The notes: generated from the sequence alone by a model not told the origin. Shown: positions 1-10,901, numbered from the stretch's first letter. The stretch is DNA of 64,000 nucleotides from Enterobacter cancerogenus (GCA_000773965.1 JRUP01000014.1:372001-436000); one strand, 5' to 3'. Numbers and translations: made by a program.

Positions 1-551
1 ACGATTTCCCAGTTAGGATGGTCCTTGGCGATTTTGGCCTTCGCCTCTTTAACCCATTGATTTTGGTCAGTTACCGTGGGGCTGGAATAGAAGAACGCCA
101 CTTTGGCTTTATCTTTTGTCACCTGGCTCGACGCCATATCCACCAGCATGCCCCCTAGCTGCGTCGGCGTGCCCTGATTGATATAGATTGAACGGCATTC
201 AGGTTTGGTATCAGAGTCCCATGTCAGGACTTTTACCCCACGTTGCATCGCACGTTTCAATGCCGGGCAGAGTCCATCAGGCGATACCGCAGCCACAACG
301 ATAGCGTTATAACCTTGGTTAACGAAGTTATTGATCATCTGCACCTGTCCAGAAACACTGGGTTCTGTTGGACCATCGTAGGTGACATCGACGCCTAAGG
401 TTTTTCCTGCATCAGTCGCACCTTTACCACCACTGGTGAAATACCCTACCCCCACGAGTTTAGGGATGAAGGCAATGCGTTCGGCGGCTTGAACACTCAT
501 ACATGTTCCTAACAGGCAACAAAGCGCGAGCGATAATTTCTGCAGTTTCAT
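1..551 (-). CDS. lsrB: AI-2 binding periplasmic protein LsrB (3' part outside window)
   Basis: Substrate-binding protein of the Lsr ABC importer, which captures phospho-AI-2 precursor (cyclic AI-2) in the periplasm and delivers it to LsrC/LsrD. Only the first 183 codons are present; the gene continues beyond base 1. The N-terminus is a typical Sec signal peptide ([15 protein letters not shown], ending AQAA-like at VQAAER). The mature part starts with the FIPKLVG motif, whose Lys corresponds to an AI-2 ligand in Salmonella LsrB; the WDSDTKPE and VTDQNQW segments carry the conserved Asp and Asp-Gln ligands. The start is supported by GGGAG 8 nt upstream and a 2-nt gap from lsrD. It is the fourth gene of the lsrACDB run. 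Whether lsrF and lsrG follow cannot be seen. Confidence 0.93.
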   Translation of the reverse strand, partial: MKLQKLSLALCCLLGTCMSVQAAERIAFIPKLVGVGYFTSGGKGATDAGKTLGVDVTYDGPTEPSVSGQVQMINNFVNQGYNAIVVAAVSPDGLCPALKRAMQRGVKVLTWDSDTKPECRSIYINQGTPTQLGGMLVDMASSQVTKDKAKVAFFYSSPTVTDQNQWVKEAKAKIAKDHPNWEI

Positions 552-553
552 GA

Positions 554-1570
554 TTAAGACTCCCGGTATGATGCGGGGCGATGTGCCATTCGAGCACGGA
601 TTCGCCGCCACATTTGGCGCACAATGCCTGGATTCAGGCTCCAGGAGCGTCCAATCACCGCAAAGATCAAGAGTGCGCCAGAAAGCGCATTGCTGACCTG
701 ACTCGACACCCCTACCATTTGCAAACCCTGCTGCAAAAAACCGATGACCAGCGTGGCGAGTGCCGTCCCCATAACCGAACCCGCCCCGCCGTAGATATTG
801 GCCCCGCCTAACACCACCGCAGTGATCGCGGGCATTAATAGCGGCGTCCCTAAATCAGCACGTGCCGATCCGAAATAGGCACTCATCACCACAGCCGCTA
901 TTGCTGATGCCAGCCCAACTAAGCCATACAGCAGGAATAGCGTCCGATTGACAGGTAACGCACCGTAGCGCGCTGCACACGCGTTTTGCCCCAACAAAAA
1001 AATATACCGCCCTGTACGCGTGCGATGCATCACCCCCCAAAACACCAAGCTAAGTAGAACAAACAACAGCAGTGGCATCGGCATGCCTAACGGTGTCAGG
1101 TTAACTAAATTGGTAAACGCGTCCGGGAAATTACCAATACCTTCAAACCCCGTTGCCCCAGCCAGCCCCGACAAAAGCAAAGCGCCGCCGCCGAACAAAT
1201 ACAGTGTTCCCAAGGTGATGACTAAAGGATTAACCCCCGTCCAAAGGATCAAGAATCCATTAAAGCAGCCGCACAGGAAGCCCAGAATTAAGGTGCAGAG
1301 CAAGGCAAGCGGTAACGGCCATTGACTTTGCAGCATAACGCCCAGCGCAATAGCGCATAGCCCAGTAACAGAAGCAAAGGAGATATCGATGCCGCCACTG
1401 ACGATGACCAAAGTCAACGGTAACGCTACGATGCCCACGGTAATAAAATCACTGGTACTAAACAGGAGTGTTTCAATATTCAGCATGCGCGGGTTCGCCC
1501 AGCCAAAAAGTAAAATCTCCAATACCAGTAACAAGGCCAGAGCACTTTCCCAATTCAATGCGTGTTTCAT
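554..1570 (-). CDS. lsrD: AI-2 ABC transporter permease LsrD
   Basis: One of the two membrane-spanning permeases of the AI-2 importer. The 338-residue protein has about eight to ten hydrophobic segments. It carries the BPD_transp_2 signature region near residues 55-70 ([15 protein letters not shown]) and the [11 protein letters not shown] loop that contacts the ATPase. It pairs with LsrC as a heterodimer in the inner membrane. The ATG overlaps the lsrC stop by 4 nt and has GGGGAG seven bases upstream, so the two permeases are translationally coupled. Length and order match the family. The C-terminal tail is short and basic, as expected for a cytoplasmic end. Confidence 0.94.
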   Translation of the reverse strand: MKHALNWESALALLLVLEILLFGWANPRMLNIETLLFSTSDFITVGIVALPLTLVIVSGGIDISFASVTGLCAIALGVMLQSQWPLPLALLCTLILGFLCGCFNGFLILWTGVNPLVITLGTLYLFGGGALLLSGLAGATGFEGIGNFPDAFTNLVNLTPLGMPMPLLLFVLLSLVFWGVMHRTRTGRYIFLLGQNACAARYGALPVNRTLFLLYGLVGLASAIAAVVMSAYFGSARADLGTPLLMPAITAVVLGGANIYGGAGSVMGTALATLVIGFLQQGLQMVGVSSQVSNALSGALLIFAVIGRSWSLNPGIVRQMWRRIRARMAHRPASYRES

Positions 1571-2601
1571 TCGATGGCTCCCCGACGTGGAGCTGAAGAC
1601 GAAGAACGTGTTTTCCTTGGCGGTGCAGTGAGAAAACGTGCGTACTTCTGCCGATGTAAGCGCTGGGTTAACGCTTTGCGTACCCGCCCATCAATCACTA
1701 ACACCGCCAATAGCACCAGCCCTGATATGAAATCATTCCACCAGGCCGGTAATCTCAGCAACACCAGTACGCTGTCGATTTGCGTCAAAAACCACGCACC
1801 CAGCACCGCGCCTATTAAGGTCCCGGTGCCTCCGAGTAAGCTAATGCCACCCAGCACACAGGCGGCAATCGCTTTCATCTCCATGCCCGTGCCCGTTTGG
1901 TTGGGCACGAAGCCAATTTGTGCCGCGAAAACGATCCCCGCTAACGCCGCCAGCGCCCCGTTTGCAGTGAAGGCTAAAATGCGTACCTGATTAACGGGCA
2001 CTCCCAGTTGACGCGCACCTTGCAAGTTGTCACCCGTGGCATAAAAGTGACGACCTGCTGAGGTTCGTGCCAGTAGCAACGTCATTAACACCACCAACAG
2101 CAAAATCAGCATGCCCAGCGGTGAAACGCCCAATGCCAGCGGTGCGGCCAGCGTTTTAAGCTGTTCCGGCAATCCCTCAATCCATTTGCCTTCGGTTAAC
2201 AGCAACATCAATCCACGATAAAGCCCCAACGTGCCCAGCGTGGCCACAATGGCCGGAATGCGCAGCCCCGTGACTAACACGCCATTAAAGCAGCCCGCGA
2301 GCATGCCGGTGATAAGTGTGAATAAGCAGGCAAGCGGTAATCCCATTCCCTGATTAAGCAAGATACCGAGCACGGCGGCACACAGCCCCATGGTCGATCC
2401 GCAAGAGACATCGATATTGCGTGTCAGCAATACCAGCGTGGCACCCATCGCCAGGAGAATCGCAATCTGCGCGCTGCCAAAAATCATGCCCACCCACTGC
2501 AAACTGAGACTATGCCGGTCCAGCACGAATGGCATGATGAACAGCAGTACAATCGCCAGCAGCGTGGTGAGTTCACGGTGAGTTTGCAGGTATCTCAACA
2601 T
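1567..2601 (-). CDS. lsrC: AI-2 ABC transporter permease LsrC
   Basis: Second permease of the AI-2 importer. It begins [13 protein letters not shown], matching the start of the Escherichia protein, and shows the family motifs [10 protein letters not shown] and [12 protein letters not shown] together with multiple transmembrane helices. The frame stays open 12 codons further upstream, but the start at 2601 has GGAG 7 nt before it and gives a 344-residue product like its homologues, so I prefer it. It overlaps the end of lsrA by 7 nt and lsrD by 4 nt, showing tight operon packing. The C-terminal [13 protein letters not shown] tail is also typical of LsrC. Confidence 0.93.
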   Translation of the reverse strand: MLRYLQTHRELTTLLAIVLLFIMPFVLDRHSLSLQWVGMIFGSAQIAILLAMGATLVLLTRNIDVSCGSTMGLCAAVLGILLNQGMGLPLACLFTLITGMLAGCFNGVLVTGLRIPAIVATLGTLGLYRGLMLLLTEGKWIEGLPEQLKTLAAPLALGVSPLGMLILLLVVLMTLLLARTSAGRHFYATGDNLQGARQLGVPVNQVRILAFTANGALAALAGIVFAAQIGFVPNQTGTGMEMKAIAACVLGGISLLGGTGTLIGAVLGAWFLTQIDSVLVLLRLPAWWNDFISGLVLLAVLVIDGRVRKALTQRLHRQKYARFLTAPPRKTRSSSSAPRRGAIE

Positions 2602-4118
2602 GGGCTGACTCCAGAGGTTTGCCGGGCCTGTCCCCACGCCATGTGCAGGATATTTTCAGCACTGACAGCCGATGCGGATAGTTCGCCCACTAGCTCCCCC
2701 TGATGCATCACCACGACACGATCGGCCAACAGCGCGACTTCATCCAAATCCGAAGAGATGATCACCAACCCTACCTGCTGTGCAACAACGGAGCGAAGCA
2801 GTTGGTAGATATCAGCACGGGCGCTGACATCTACCCCGCGTGTTGGCTCATCCACAATCAGCACCTTTGGCATCGCTTCCAGACAATTCGCCAATAACAA
2901 TTTTTGCTGATTGCCCCCCGACAGCGTTCGCGCTATCTGAGACGAATCATTCAGTCGAATGCCCAGCGCCCGCTGATAACGTGTCAGAATAGCTTTCTCA
3001 AGCTGTGGTCGTAGCCACCATCTGCGCTGCGGAAGCGTCAAAGCCGTGACATTCCAGGTTAAGGGGGCGTCCAGATAGAGCCCTGAGCGTTGGCGATCTT
3101 CAGGCAAATAAACCAACCCAGCCTGCAACCGGCGAGCCGTAGAGAGGGGCAACAAAGGGATATCCTGAAGATGCACAGTACCGCTGCTGGCTTCGCGTAA
3201 ACCATACAAGGTTTCCGCCAGTTCAGTGCGGCCCGCGCCAACGATCCCCGCCAATCCCAGAATTTCACCTGTTTTGACTTCAAAAGAAATGTGACGAAAA
3301 CCTTCCCCGCTGAGCTCATGAACACGCATTAATTGCTCATTGTGCTGGTCAGAAAACGTGGCACCTGCTTGCAACCAAAGTTGCTGTTCAGCACTTAACC
3401 GGGCTGCTGGCTCCTGCGGCATCATGGCCGCCACCAGTGCCTCATCACCCCAATCCGCTATCGCGCCTTGTAGAACAATGCAGCCATCGCGCATCACGCT
3501 GACCTGGTGAGCCAGCGCGCGAATTTCTGGCAACTTATGAGAAATGAAGATAATCCCCGCACCTTGCTGTGCCAACTGACGCACCAGACGAAATAAACGC
3601 TCACTTTCAATCGGCGTGAGTGAGGCGGTAGGTTCATCAAAAATTAACACGCGCACATCACGCATCAAGCCACGTAATATCTCGACTTGCTGTTGATCGG
3701 CGACCGCCAACGTACCTGCCAGCGCGTTCAGCGGTAGGGTACTCTCCATCTCCACGAGCAAGCGTTCAAGCTTGCGCATATCAGCCTGCGCATGAGGTAG
3801 GCGGAACATAATGTTTTCGCGTACGGTTAAGCTGGGAAACAGCAAAGGCTCCTGCGGCACGAGATAGATGCCGCATCGATGGGCTTGCGCGGGTGTCATG
3901 AGTGAAAGCCGTGTTCCCGCTAATAACACCGAACCGCTGTCGGCCTGTTCAATTCCGGCAATGATCTTCATTAGCGTGGATTTACCCGCACCATTTCCGC
4001 CGAGTAAGGCATGAATCTCGCCACTACATAACTGAAAATCGATACTTTTAAGCACCGTTACACCGGAGAACGCCTTACTGAGCTGTGTTATTTCAAGTAA
4101 CACGTTGGATTGTCCCAT
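2595..4118 (-). CDS. lsrA: AI-2 ABC transporter ATPase LsrA
   Basis: Tandem-domain ATPase that powers AI-2 import. Domain one has Walker [10 protein letters not shown] near residue 45, Walker [11 protein letters not shown] and the usual switch His (ISHKLPE). Domain two has the atypical nucleotide-binding segment [10 protein letters not shown], the signature LSGGNQQK and Walker [11 protein letters not shown]. This is the layout of sugar-type (RbsA-like) importers. Two starts are possible, 4136 and 4118. The second has GGGAGAAGG just upstream and is chosen, giving 507 residues. It is the first gene of the minus-strand lsr operon, with a probable LsrR operator 30 bp upstream of the start codon. 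Confidence 0.93.
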   Translation of the reverse strand: MGQSNVLLEITQLSKAFSGVTVLKSIDFQLCSGEIHALLGGNGAGKSTLMKIIAGIEQADSGSVLLAGTRLSLMTPAQAHRCGIYLVPQEPLLFPSLTVRENIMFRLPHAQADMRKLERLLVEMESTLPLNALAGTLAVADQQQVEILRGLMRDVRVLIFDEPTASLTPIESERLFRLVRQLAQQGAGIIFISHKLPEIRALAHQVSVMRDGCIVLQGAIADWGDEALVAAMMPQEPAARLSAEQQLWLQAGATFSDQHNEQLMRVHELSGEGFRHISFEVKTGEILGLAGIVGAGRTELAETLYGLREASSGTVHLQDIPLLPLSTARRLQAGLVYLPEDRQRSGLYLDAPLTWNVTALTLPQRRWWLRPQLEKAILTRYQRALGIRLNDSSQIARTLSGGNQQKLLLANCLEAMPKVLIVDEPTRGVDVSARADIYQLLRSVVAQQVGLVIISSDLDEVALLADRVVVMHQGELVGELSASAVSAENILHMAWGQARQTSGVSPC

Positions 4119-4147
4119 GACCTTCTCCCGCCCCATTGCCGCCAGAA

Positions 4148-4178
4148 GAACAAATGATTTTTAAATAACATTATGTTC
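4148..4178. promoter_or_regulatory. Putative LsrR operator, lsrA side
   Basis: A 31-bp inverted repeat GAACA-N21-TGTTC lies in the lsrA-lsrR intergenic region on the lsrA side. The spacer resembles that of the second copy at 4316-4346 (both share TGATTTT after the left half). SorC-family regulators such as LsrR bind as tetramers to pairs of such sites. Assignment to LsrR is inferred from position, duplication and the divergent arrangement. Confidence 0.65.
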
Positions 4179-4315
4179 ACAATACTGGTTAAGCTCTCCA
4201 CAGAAAACTCACGGCGTGGTCACAGATTGTGTTTTCCCTTCTCAAAAGCTTATGCTGGATAATGACAGGATGTGATAACTGCCACCAACGTCACATTTAA
4301 TTAACAAGTCAAAAC

Positions 4316-4346
4316 GAACAATTGATTTTAATTTTATAAAGTGTTC
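4316..4346. promoter_or_regulatory. Putative LsrR operator, lsrR side
   Basis: Second GAACA-N21-TGTTC repeat with the same 21-bp spacing as the copy at 4148-4178. It ends 3 bp before the preferred lsrR ATG, so bound repressor would block autoregulated lsrR transcription. The centre-to-centre distance between the two sites is 168 bp, close to 16 helical turns, compatible with repression by DNA looping. Confidence 0.65.
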
Positions 4347-4349
4347 ATC

Positions 4350-5318
4350 ATGAAAAGCGATCGTACCCCGGCTACGGGACTTATTGTGGATAACGGTATG
4401 GGCGAAGAAGAACTCCTTGCGCGCACTGCCTGGTTCTATTATCACGACGGCCTGACGCAAAACGAAATCGGTGAAAGACTCGGTTTAACGCGCCTCAAAG
4501 TGTCACGCCTGCTGGAGAAAGGGCGTCAGTCTGGGGTAATTCATGTACAGATCAATTCACGCTATGAAGGGTGTTTAACACTCGAGCATGCATTGCAGCA
4601 GCGCTTTAACTTAAAGCAGATACGTGTACTGCCACAGTTAGACAGCCCTAATTTGAGTCAGAGACTGGGTGTCGGTGCTGCTCAGATGCTGATGTCGGTT
4701 CTCCAACCACAGCAATTACTGGCTGTTGGATTTGGTGAGACCAGTATGAATACCTTGCAACACCTCAGTGGCTTTATTTCATCGCAACAGATTCGCATGG
4801 TGACGCTATCGGGTGGCGTCGGCCCCTATATGACGGGCCTTGGGCAGTTAGATGCAGCCTGCGGTATCAGTATTATTCCGGCCCCGCTACGCGCATCCAG
4901 CGCCAACGTTGCTCAGATCCTACGCCAGGAGAGGAGTGTGAAAGATGTGATGCTCGCTGCTTGTGCAGCCGATGTGGCCGTTGTGGGCATCGGTGCATTA
5001 AGCCAGAGGCAGGAAGCCACCATACTGCGCTCTGGTTATATCAGCGAGGGCGAGCAGCTGATGTATGCACGTAGAGGCGCAGTTGGCGACATCCTTGGCT
5101 ATTTCATGCGACCCGATGGGCGGCTAGCGGAGGCCATGCCTATTCATGAAGAGCTGATTGCGGTTAGCCCTGAAGAACTGGCGGCCATTCCTATGGTGTT
5201 GGGTGTCGCGGGTGGCCCTGAGAAAGCAGAAGCCATTCTTGCTGCGCTGGAAGGTGCCCGTATTAATGCTCTGGTCACAGAAGAAGGAACGGCCCGCTCA
5301 ATATTAGCATTGCTGTAA
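4350..5318 (+). CDS. lsrR: lsr operon repressor LsrR (SorC/DeoR family)
   Basis: Transcriptional repressor of the lsr operon, released by phospho-AI-2 made by LsrK. An N-terminal helix-turn-helix is visible at about residues 27-50 ([20 protein letters not shown], then [15 protein letters not shown]). It is followed by a sugar-isomerase-like effector domain with [19 protein letters not shown] and VGIGAL motifs that bind the phosphorylated ligand. A GTG three codons upstream (4341) is in frame, but it lies inside the palindrome and the ATG at 4350 fits homologues better; no strong ribosome site is seen for either. lsrK follows 56 bp downstream. The regulator and kinase are co-transcribed away from the transporter operon, as in Escherichia. 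Confidence 0.95.
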   Translation: MKSDRTPATGLIVDNGMGEEELLARTAWFYYHDGLTQNEIGERLGLTRLKVSRLLEKGRQSGVIHVQINSRYEGCLTLEHALQQRFNLKQIRVLPQLDSPNLSQRLGVGAAQMLMSVLQPQQLLAVGFGETSMNTLQHLSGFISSQQIRMVTLSGGVGPYMTGLGQLDAACGISIIPAPLRASSANVAQILRQERSVKDVMLAACAADVAVVGIGALSQRQEATILRSGYISEGEQLMYARRGAVGDILGYFMRPDGRLAEAMPIHEELIAVSPEELAAIPMVLGVAGGPEKAEAILAALEGARINALVTEEGTARSILALL

Positions 5319-5374
5319 TCGCCTGGTGGCGGGGCGGAATAAAGGCAGTCAGGTTTTCCATTGGAGATACTGAG

Positions 5375-6952
5375 ATGACACATTCACACGCCCCGCATCT
5401 GATGGCGCTCGACGCCGGTACTGGCAGCATTCGCGCCGTGATTTTCAATCTTCAGGGCGAGCAGGTCGCTGTGGCGCAGGCTGAATGGCGTCATCTCGCC
5501 CTGCCCGATGTGCCGGGATCGATGGAGTTTGATCTGAGCCACAATTGGTCACTCGCCTGTCAGTGTATTCAGCAGGTGCTGCAACAGTCGCAGCTGCCAG
5601 CCAGCGCGATTCGCAGCGTGGCCTGCTGCTCGATGCGCGAAGGAATCGTGCTCTATAACAAAGCCGGCGAAGCAATTTGGGCCTGCGCCAACGTGGATGC
5701 CCGCGCCAGCCGCGAAGTGAGTGAGCTGAAAGAGATTCATCACGGCGAGTTTGAGCGTGAAATCTATCAGTGCTCAGGGCAAACCCTGGCACTTGGGGCA
5801 ATGCCACGCCTGTTATGGCTGGCGCATCATCGACCCGATATTTATCGTCAGGCGGCAACGCTGTCGATGATCAGCGACTGGCTGGCAAAATGCCTGAGTG
5901 GCGAACTGGCAGTGGATCCCTCCAACGCGGGCACCACCGGCCTGCTGGATTTACGCACCCGAAACTGGCGGCCTGATTTGCTGGAGATGGCGGGTTTGCG
6001 CGGCGATATATTGTCACCCGTGGCCGAAACCGGTACGCAACTGGGAACCGTGACAGCCGAAGCCGCTCGTCAGTGTGGGCTGGCGCAAGGCACAGTGGTT
6101 GGCATGGGCGGCGGTGATGTGCAGTTGGGGACGCTGGGGTTAGGCGTGGTGAATGCGGGGGAAACTGCTGTGCTCGGCGGCACTTTCTGGCAGCAGGTGG
6201 TGAATCTGCCGCAGCCGCAGATTGATCCTCAAATGAACATTCGCGTGAATCCGCATGTGATCCCCGGTATGGCGCAGGCGGAAGCGATCAGTTTCTTTAC
6301 CGGCCTAACGATGCGCTGGTTCCGTGATGCCTTTTGCGGCGAAGAGAAACTGCTGGCGGAGCGGCTGGGTGTGGATTGCTACAGCCTGCTGGAAGAGATG
6401 GCGGCACGCGTCCCCGCAGGTTCGTGGGGCGTGATGCCGGTGTTCTCAGATGCAATGCACTTCAACAAGTGGTATCACGCTGCGCCCTCCTTTATTAATC
6501 TTTCCATCGACCCCGAACGCTGCAATAAACAGACGCTTTTCCGTGCGCTGGAAGAGAATGCCGCGATTGTTTCGGCCTGCAATCTGGATCAGGTGGCCGC
6601 CTTTTCCGGTGTCCAAACCTCACAGATAGTGTTTGCCGGAGGCGGTGCGAAAGGCAAATTGTGGAGCCAGATTTTGAGCGATGTCACGGGGCTGACGGTC
6701 AAAGTGCCGCAGGTGAAAGAAGCCACCGCCCTGGGCTGCGCGATTGCGGCTGGCGTCGCCGCTGGGGTTTACCGCAGTTTGCAGGAAACCGGGCAAGCAT
6801 TAGTACGCTGGGAGCGCGAATTTCACCCCAACGCAGAACACCACCAACTCTATCAACAGCAAAAAGCCAACTGGCAGAAAGTCTATGCCGACCAACTAAC
6901 CCTGGTGGACAGTGGGTTAACCACCTCGATGTGGAAAGCACCAGGTTTGTAA
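5375..6952 (+). CDS. lsrK: Autoinducer-2 kinase LsrK
   Basis: Cytoplasmic FGGY-family kinase that phosphorylates imported AI-2, trapping it in the cell and producing the LsrR inducer. The 525-residue protein shows the N-terminal phosphate-binding segment [13 protein letters not shown], the [11 protein letters not shown] substrate loop, the central [13 protein letters not shown] motif and the C-terminal adenosine motif [14 protein letters not shown]. Length matches the family (about 530). The start has GGAG 8 nt upstream. It is the second gene after lsrR. A short hairpin with a T-run lies about 110 bp downstream. No missing catalytic segment is apparent. Confidence 0.95.
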   Translation: MTHSHAPHLMALDAGTGSIRAVIFNLQGEQVAVAQAEWRHLALPDVPGSMEFDLSHNWSLACQCIQQVLQQSQLPASAIRSVACCSMREGIVLYNKAGEAIWACANVDARASREVSELKEIHHGEFEREIYQCSGQTLALGAMPRLLWLAHHRPDIYRQAATLSMISDWLAKCLSGELAVDPSNAGTTGLLDLRTRNWRPDLLEMAGLRGDILSPVAETGTQLGTVTAEAARQCGLAQGTVVGMGGGDVQLGTLGLGVVNAGETAVLGGTFWQQVVNLPQPQIDPQMNIRVNPHVIPGMAQAEAISFFTGLTMRWFRDAFCGEEKLLAERLGVDCYSLLEEMAARVPAGSWGVMPVFSDAMHFNKWYHAAPSFINLSIDPERCNKQTLFRALEENAAIVSACNLDQVAAFSGVQTSQIVFAGGGAKGKLWSQILSDVTGLTVKVPQVKEATALGCAIAAGVAAGVYRSLQETGQALVRWEREFHPNAEHHQLYQQQKANWQKVYADQLTLVDSGLTTSMWKAPGL

Positions 6953-7061
6953 CTCACTGCTATCCAGATCAATTTCCTTTTAGACGCGTAACACGCATTT
7001 TTGTAGGCTGGATTGGTCACAAAAAATTCATAAGCAATTTTAGATAAGTTCGCTACTGGCG

Positions 7062-7080
7062 GCCTTGTCAGGGCTTTTTT
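7062..7080 (+). terminator. Possible weak terminator after lsrRK
   Basis: Short five-pair stem (GCCTT/AGGGC with one G-T pair, loop GTC) followed by six T residues, 110 bp after lsrK. The stem is short, so the call is tentative. Confidence 0.35.
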
Positions 7081-7245
7081 GACTTCAGAAATATCCGTGA
7101 TGAGAACCTTTGAACAATAAACACGCGCTCGATCAAAAAGTGAAAAAAAAGTCGCTGGCAGTTGACACCATTGGCAGGCCTTACGGAATGGGGATCCAGG
7201 AATTTCGCTACCCCCCTGGACGGATTTTTTCGCGAAAATCAACTC

Positions 7246-7273
7246 TTGTGATGATCAGAATGCTGACTAGAAT
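7246..7273 (+). promoter_or_regulatory. Probable nrdA promoter
   Basis: A -35-like TTGTGA and a -10-like TAGAAT are separated by 16 bp and stand directly upstream of the two NrdR boxes. Transcription would begin near 7280, leaving a leader of about 140 nt before nrdA. This comes from sequence inspection only. Confidence 0.5.
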
Positions 7274-7321
7274 ACTCACCATATTGTTGTTCAAACTTCC
7301 CGCACCCCCTATATATAGTGT
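7274..7321 (+). promoter_or_regulatory. Tandem NrdR boxes of nrdAB
   Basis: Box 2 at 7306-7321 (CCCCTATATATAGTGT) is close to the NrdR consensus ACACNATATATNGTGT. A weaker box 1 at 7274-7289 (ACTCACCATATTGTTG) lies 16 bp upstream, giving the 32-bp start-to-start spacing typical of NrdR pairs. NrdR represses ribonucleotide reductase genes in response to dATP/ATP. The boxes begin right after the -10 element, a position fit for repression. Confidence 0.75.
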
Positions 7322-7330
7322 TTATCCACA
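7322..7330 (+). promoter_or_regulatory. DnaA box upstream of nrdA
   Basis: A perfect DnaA box TTATCCACA abuts NrdR box 2. Two degenerate reverse-oriented relatives (TGTGCATAG near 7354 and TGTGAATAG at 7366) follow within 45 bp. DnaA is known to control nrdAB in Escherichia coli, coupling dNTP supply to replication initiation; the same link is inferred here. Confidence 0.65.
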
Positions 7331-7417
7331 GGCTTACTCACAATGAGCGGCTTGTGCATAGACCTTGTGAATAGATGGGGGATAACTCACTCTTTCATGG
7401 ACAGGTAAACACGCGAC

Positions 7418-9703
7418 ATGAACCAAAGTCTGCTCGTTACTAAACGCGATGGCCGCCAGGAGCGCATTGATCTCGATAAGATTCACCGGGTACTGGATTG
7501 GGCCGCTGAAGGGCTGAATAACGTCTCCGTGTCTCAGGTTGAGTTGCGCTCCCACATTCAGTTCTACGATGGAATTCGTACTTCTGATATCCATGAGACC
7601 ATCATCAAGGCCGCTGCAGACCTGATCTCCCGTGATGCGCCGGATTACCAGTACCTGGCTGCTCGCCTCGCCATCTTCCACCTGCGTAAAAAAGCGTACG
7701 GCCAGTTTGAGCCGCCGAAGCTGTACGATCAGGTCGTGAAAATGGTTGAGATGGGCAAATACGACCGTCACCTGCTGGAAGATTACAGCGTAGAAGAGTT
7801 CGAGCAGATGGACGGCTTCATCGACCACTGGCGCGACATGAACTTCTCTTACGCTGCGGTGAAGCAGCTGGAAGGTAAATACCTGGCGCAGAACCGTGTG
7901 AGCGGTGAAATCTACGAGAGTGCCCAGTTCCTGTATATTCTGGTTGCTGCATGCCTGTTCTCCGGTTATCCGCGTGAGACGCGTATGGATTACGTGCGTC
8001 GATTCTATGATGCCGTGTCCACCTTCAAGATCTCACTGCCGACGCCAATCATGTCTGGCGTGCGTACCCCAACGCGTCAGTTCAGCTCTTGCGTCTTGAT
8101 CGAATGCGGTGACAGCCTTGATTCCATCAATGCCACCTCTAGCGCTATCGTAAAATACGTGTCGCAGCGTGCGGGTATCGGTATCAACGCCGGTCGCATT
8201 CGTGCGCTGGGTAGCCCAATCCGTGGCGGCGAAGCCTTCCATACCGGTTGCATCCCGTTCTATAAACATTTCCAGACGGCAGTGAAGTCGTGCTCACAAG
8301 GCGGCGTGCGTGGCGGTGCAGCCACCCTGTTCTACCCAATGTGGCATCTGGAAGTGGAAAGCCTGCTGGTGCTGAAAAACAACCGTGGCGTTGAAGGCAA
8401 CCGCGTACGTCACATGGACTACGGCGTACAGATCAACAAGCTGATGTATACCCGTCTGTTGAAAGGTGAAGAGATCACCCTGTTCAGCCCGTCTGACGTG
8501 CCAGGTCTGTACGATGCATTCTTCGCCGATCAGGACGAGTTTGAGCGTCTGTACACCAAATACGAGAAAGACGACAGCATCCGCAAACAGCGCGTGAAAG
8601 CAGTTGAACTGTTCTCACTGATGATGCAGGAACGTGCTTCTACTGGCCGTATCTACATCCAGAACGTCGATCACTGCAACACCCACAGCCCGTTTGATCC
8701 GGCCATCGCGCCCGTCCGCCAGTCTAACCTGTGCCTGGAAATCGCGCTGCCGACCAAACCGCTGAACGATGTGAATGACGAGAGCGGTGAAATCGCGTTG
8801 TGTACGCTGTCTGCCTTTAACCTTGGTGCGATTGACAGCCTCGACGATCTGGAAGAGCTGGCGACCCTCGCGGTACGTGCACTGGATGCCCTGCTGGATT
8901 ACCAGGATTACCCCATCCCGGCGGCAAAACGCGGCGCAATGGGTCGTCGTACTCTGGGTATTGGCGTGATTAACTACGCTTATTATCTGGCGAAAAACGG
9001 CGTGCGTTATTCTGATGGCAGCGCCAACAACCTGACGCATAAAACCTTTGAAGCGATCCAGTACTACCTGCTGAAAGCTTCGAACGAGCTGGCGAAAGAG
9101 CAAGGTGCCTGTACGTGGTTCAAAGAGACCACCTACTCACAGGGCATTCTGCCGATCGACACCTATAAAAAGGATCTCGACGCCGTTTGCAGCGAGCCGT
9201 TGCACCTGGATTGGGAAGGTCTGCGTGAGTCGATCGTTACGCACGGTCTGCGTAACTCCACGCTCTCTGCCCTGATGCCGTCTGAAACCTCTTCGCAGAT
9301 TTCAAACGCCACCAACGGTATTGAGCCACCGCGCGGTCACATCAGCATCAAAGCATCCAAAGACGGTATTCTGCGTCAGGTGGTGCCAGAGTATGAGCGT
9401 CTGAAAAATCAGTACGAACTGCTGTGGGAAATGCCCTCTAACGACGGTTACTTACAGTTGGTTGGTGTGATGCAGAAATTTATCGATCAGGCGATTTCTT
9501 CGAACACCAACTATGATCCAAGCCGTTTTGCCAATGGCAAAGTGCCGATGAAACAGCTGCTGAAAGATCTGCTGACCGCGTATAAATTTGGCGTGAAAAC
9601 CCTGTACTACCAAAACACCCGTGATGGTGCGGAAGATGCGCAGGACGACCTGGCTCCTTCCATTCAGGATGACGGCTGCGAAAGCGGCGCTTGTAAGATT
9701 TAA
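7418..9703 (+). CDS. nrdA: Ribonucleoside-diphosphate reductase 1, alpha subunit NrdA
   Basis: Catalytic R1 subunit of aerobic class Ia ribonucleotide reductase, reducing NDPs to dNDPs in the cytoplasm. At 761 residues it is collinear with the Escherichia protein. An N-terminal ATP-cone (about residues 1-95) is the dATP activity site. The active-site pieces are present: the FSSC redox cysteine, SNLCLEI with the thiyl-radical Cys and catalytic Asn/Glu, CTLSAFN with the partner Cys, TLYYQN with the radical-transfer tyrosine pair, and the C-terminal CESGAC shuttle cysteines. It heads the nrdA-nrdB-yfaE operon and sits behind NrdR and DnaA sites. The start ATG agrees with homologues. Confidence 0.98.
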   Translation: MNQSLLVTKRDGRQERIDLDKIHRVLDWAAEGLNNVSVSQVELRSHIQFYDGIRTSDIHETIIKAAADLISRDAPDYQYLAARLAIFHLRKKAYGQFEPPKLYDQVVKMVEMGKYDRHLLEDYSVEEFEQMDGFIDHWRDMNFSYAAVKQLEGKYLAQNRVSGEIYESAQFLYILVAACLFSGYPRETRMDYVRRFYDAVSTFKISLPTPIMSGVRTPTRQFSSCVLIECGDSLDSINATSSAIVKYVSQRAGIGINAGRIRALGSPIRGGEAFHTGCIPFYKHFQTAVKSCSQGGVRGGAATLFYPMWHLEVESLLVLKNNRGVEGNRVRHMDYGVQINKLMYTRLLKGEEITLFSPSDVPGLYDAFFADQDEFERLYTKYEKDDSIRKQRVKAVELFSLMMQERASTGRIYIQNVDHCNTHSPFDPAIAPVRQSNLCLEIALPTKPLNDVNDESGEIALCTLSAFNLGAIDSLDDLEELATLAVRALDALLDYQDYPIPAAKRGAMGRRTLGIGVINYAYYLAKNGVRYSDGSANNLTHKTFEAIQYYLLKASNELAKEQGACTWFKETTYSQGILPIDTYKKDLDAVCSEPLHLDWEGLRESIVTHGLRNSTLSALMPSETSSQISNATNGIEPPRGHISIKASKDGILRQVVPEYERLKNQYELLWEMPSNDGYLQLVGVMQKFIDQAISSNTNYDPSRFANGKVPMKQLLKDLLTAYKFGVKTLYYQNTRDGAEDAQDDLAPSIQDDGCESGACKI

Positions 9704-9726
9704 TTAGTCAGACGCCCTATCTTGTC

Positions 9727-9748
9727 AGGGCCGGCAATGGTCGGCCCT
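9727..9748 (+). other. Intercistronic hairpin nrdA-nrdB
   Basis: Perfect 7-bp stem AGGGCCG/CGGCCCT with an 8-nt loop in the 65-nt gap between nrdA and nrdB, without a T-run. It is more likely an mRNA stability or translation-tuning structure than a terminator. Confidence 0.6.
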
Positions 9749-9768
9749 CATCACTTTTGGACTTAGCC

Positions 9769-10899
9769 ATGGCTTACACCACATTTTCTCAGAACAAAAA
9801 CGACCAGCTGTTAGAACCGATGTTCTTCGGCCAGTCAGTGAACGTTGCCCGTTTCGACCAGCAGAAATATGACATCTTTGAAAAGCTGATCGAAAAACAG
9901 CTCTCCTTCTTCTGGCGTCCGGAAGAAGTGGACGTCTCACGCGATCGTATCGATTATCAGGCGCTGCCAGATCACGAAAAACACATCTTTATCAGCAACC
10001 TGAAATACCAGACGCTGCTGGATTCCATTCAGGGTCGCAGCCCTAACGTGGCCCTGCTGCCGTTGATTTCGATTCCAGAACTCGAAACCTGGATCGAAAC
10101 CTGGGCGTTCTCTGAGACCATCCACTCGCGCTCTTACACCCATATCATCCGTAACATCGTCAACGATCCTTCACTGGTGTTTGACGACATCGTTACTAAC
10201 GAGCAGATTCTGGCGCGCGCACAGGACATCTCGAAGTATTACGACGATCTGATCGAGATGACCAGCTACTGGCATCTGCTGGGAGAAGGCACGCACGAAG
10301 TGGCGGGTAAAACCGTGACCGTGAATCTGCGTGCGCTGAAAAAGCAGCTGTATATCTGCCTGATGAGCGTTAACGCACTGGAAGCGATTCGCTTCTACGT
10401 CAGCTTCGCCTGTTCATTCGCCTTCGCCGAGCGCGAGCTGATGGAAGGTAACGCCAAAATCATCAAACTGATTGCGCGCGATGAAGCTCTGCACCTGACC
10501 GGCACTCAGCACATGCTGAACCTGCTGCGCACCGGTGAAGATGATCCTGAAATGAAAGAGATCGCCGCCGAGTGCCGTGATGAGTGTTTCGACCTGTTCA
10601 AGAAAGCCGCCGAGCAAGAGAAAGAGTGGGCAGATTATCTGTTCAGCGGTGGCTCGATGATCGGTCTGAATAAAGACATTCTGTGCCAGTACATTGAGTA
10701 CATCACCAACATCCGCATGCAAGCGGTAGGCCTCGATCTGCCGTTCCAGACGCGTTCTAACCCGATTCCATGGATCAACTCCTGGTTGGTATCAGATAAC
10801 GTGCAGGTGGCACCGCAGGAAGTGGAAGTCAGTTCTTACCTGGTGGGTCAGATTGATGCCGAAGTCGGCGAAGACGACTTCAACGACTTCCAGCTGTAA
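9769..10899 (+). CDS. nrdB: Ribonucleoside-diphosphate reductase 1, beta subunit NrdB
   Basis: R2 subunit that houses the diferric-tyrosyl radical cofactor of class Ia ribonucleotide reductase. The product is 376 residues from ATG at 9769; an in-frame TTG four codons earlier is ignored because homologues begin MAYTTFSQ. The iron ligands and radical tyrosine lie in recognisable segments: the Asp ligand near residue 85, [11 protein letters not shown] (Glu, His, radical Tyr), FAERELMEG, and [12 protein letters not shown]. The C-terminal tail ending DFNDFQL is the R1-docking peptide. yfaE follows after 2 nt, which suits its role in maintaining the iron cofactor. Confidence 0.98.
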   Translation: MAYTTFSQNKNDQLLEPMFFGQSVNVARFDQQKYDIFEKLIEKQLSFFWRPEEVDVSRDRIDYQALPDHEKHIFISNLKYQTLLDSIQGRSPNVALLPLISIPELETWIETWAFSETIHSRSYTHIIRNIVNDPSLVFDDIVTNEQILARAQDISKYYDDLIEMTSYWHLLGEGTHEVAGKTVTVNLRALKKQLYICLMSVNALEAIRFYVSFACSFAFAERELMEGNAKIIKLIARDEALHLTGTQHMLNLLRTGEDDPEMKEIAAECRDECFDLFKKAAEQEKEWADYLFSGGSMIGLNKDILCQYIEYITNIRMQAVGLDLPFQTRSNPIPWINSWLVSDNVQVAPQEVEVSSYLVGQIDAEVGEDDFNDFQL

Positions 10900-10901
10900 G
10901 C

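Noticed and set aside
4209-4295. CRP sites in the lsr intergenic region
   Set aside because: TGTGA and TCACA half-sites exist (4220-4224, 4271-4275, 4291-4295), but none form a TGTGA-N6-TCACA pair with acceptable matches; CRP control of lsr is plausible from other species but not shown here.
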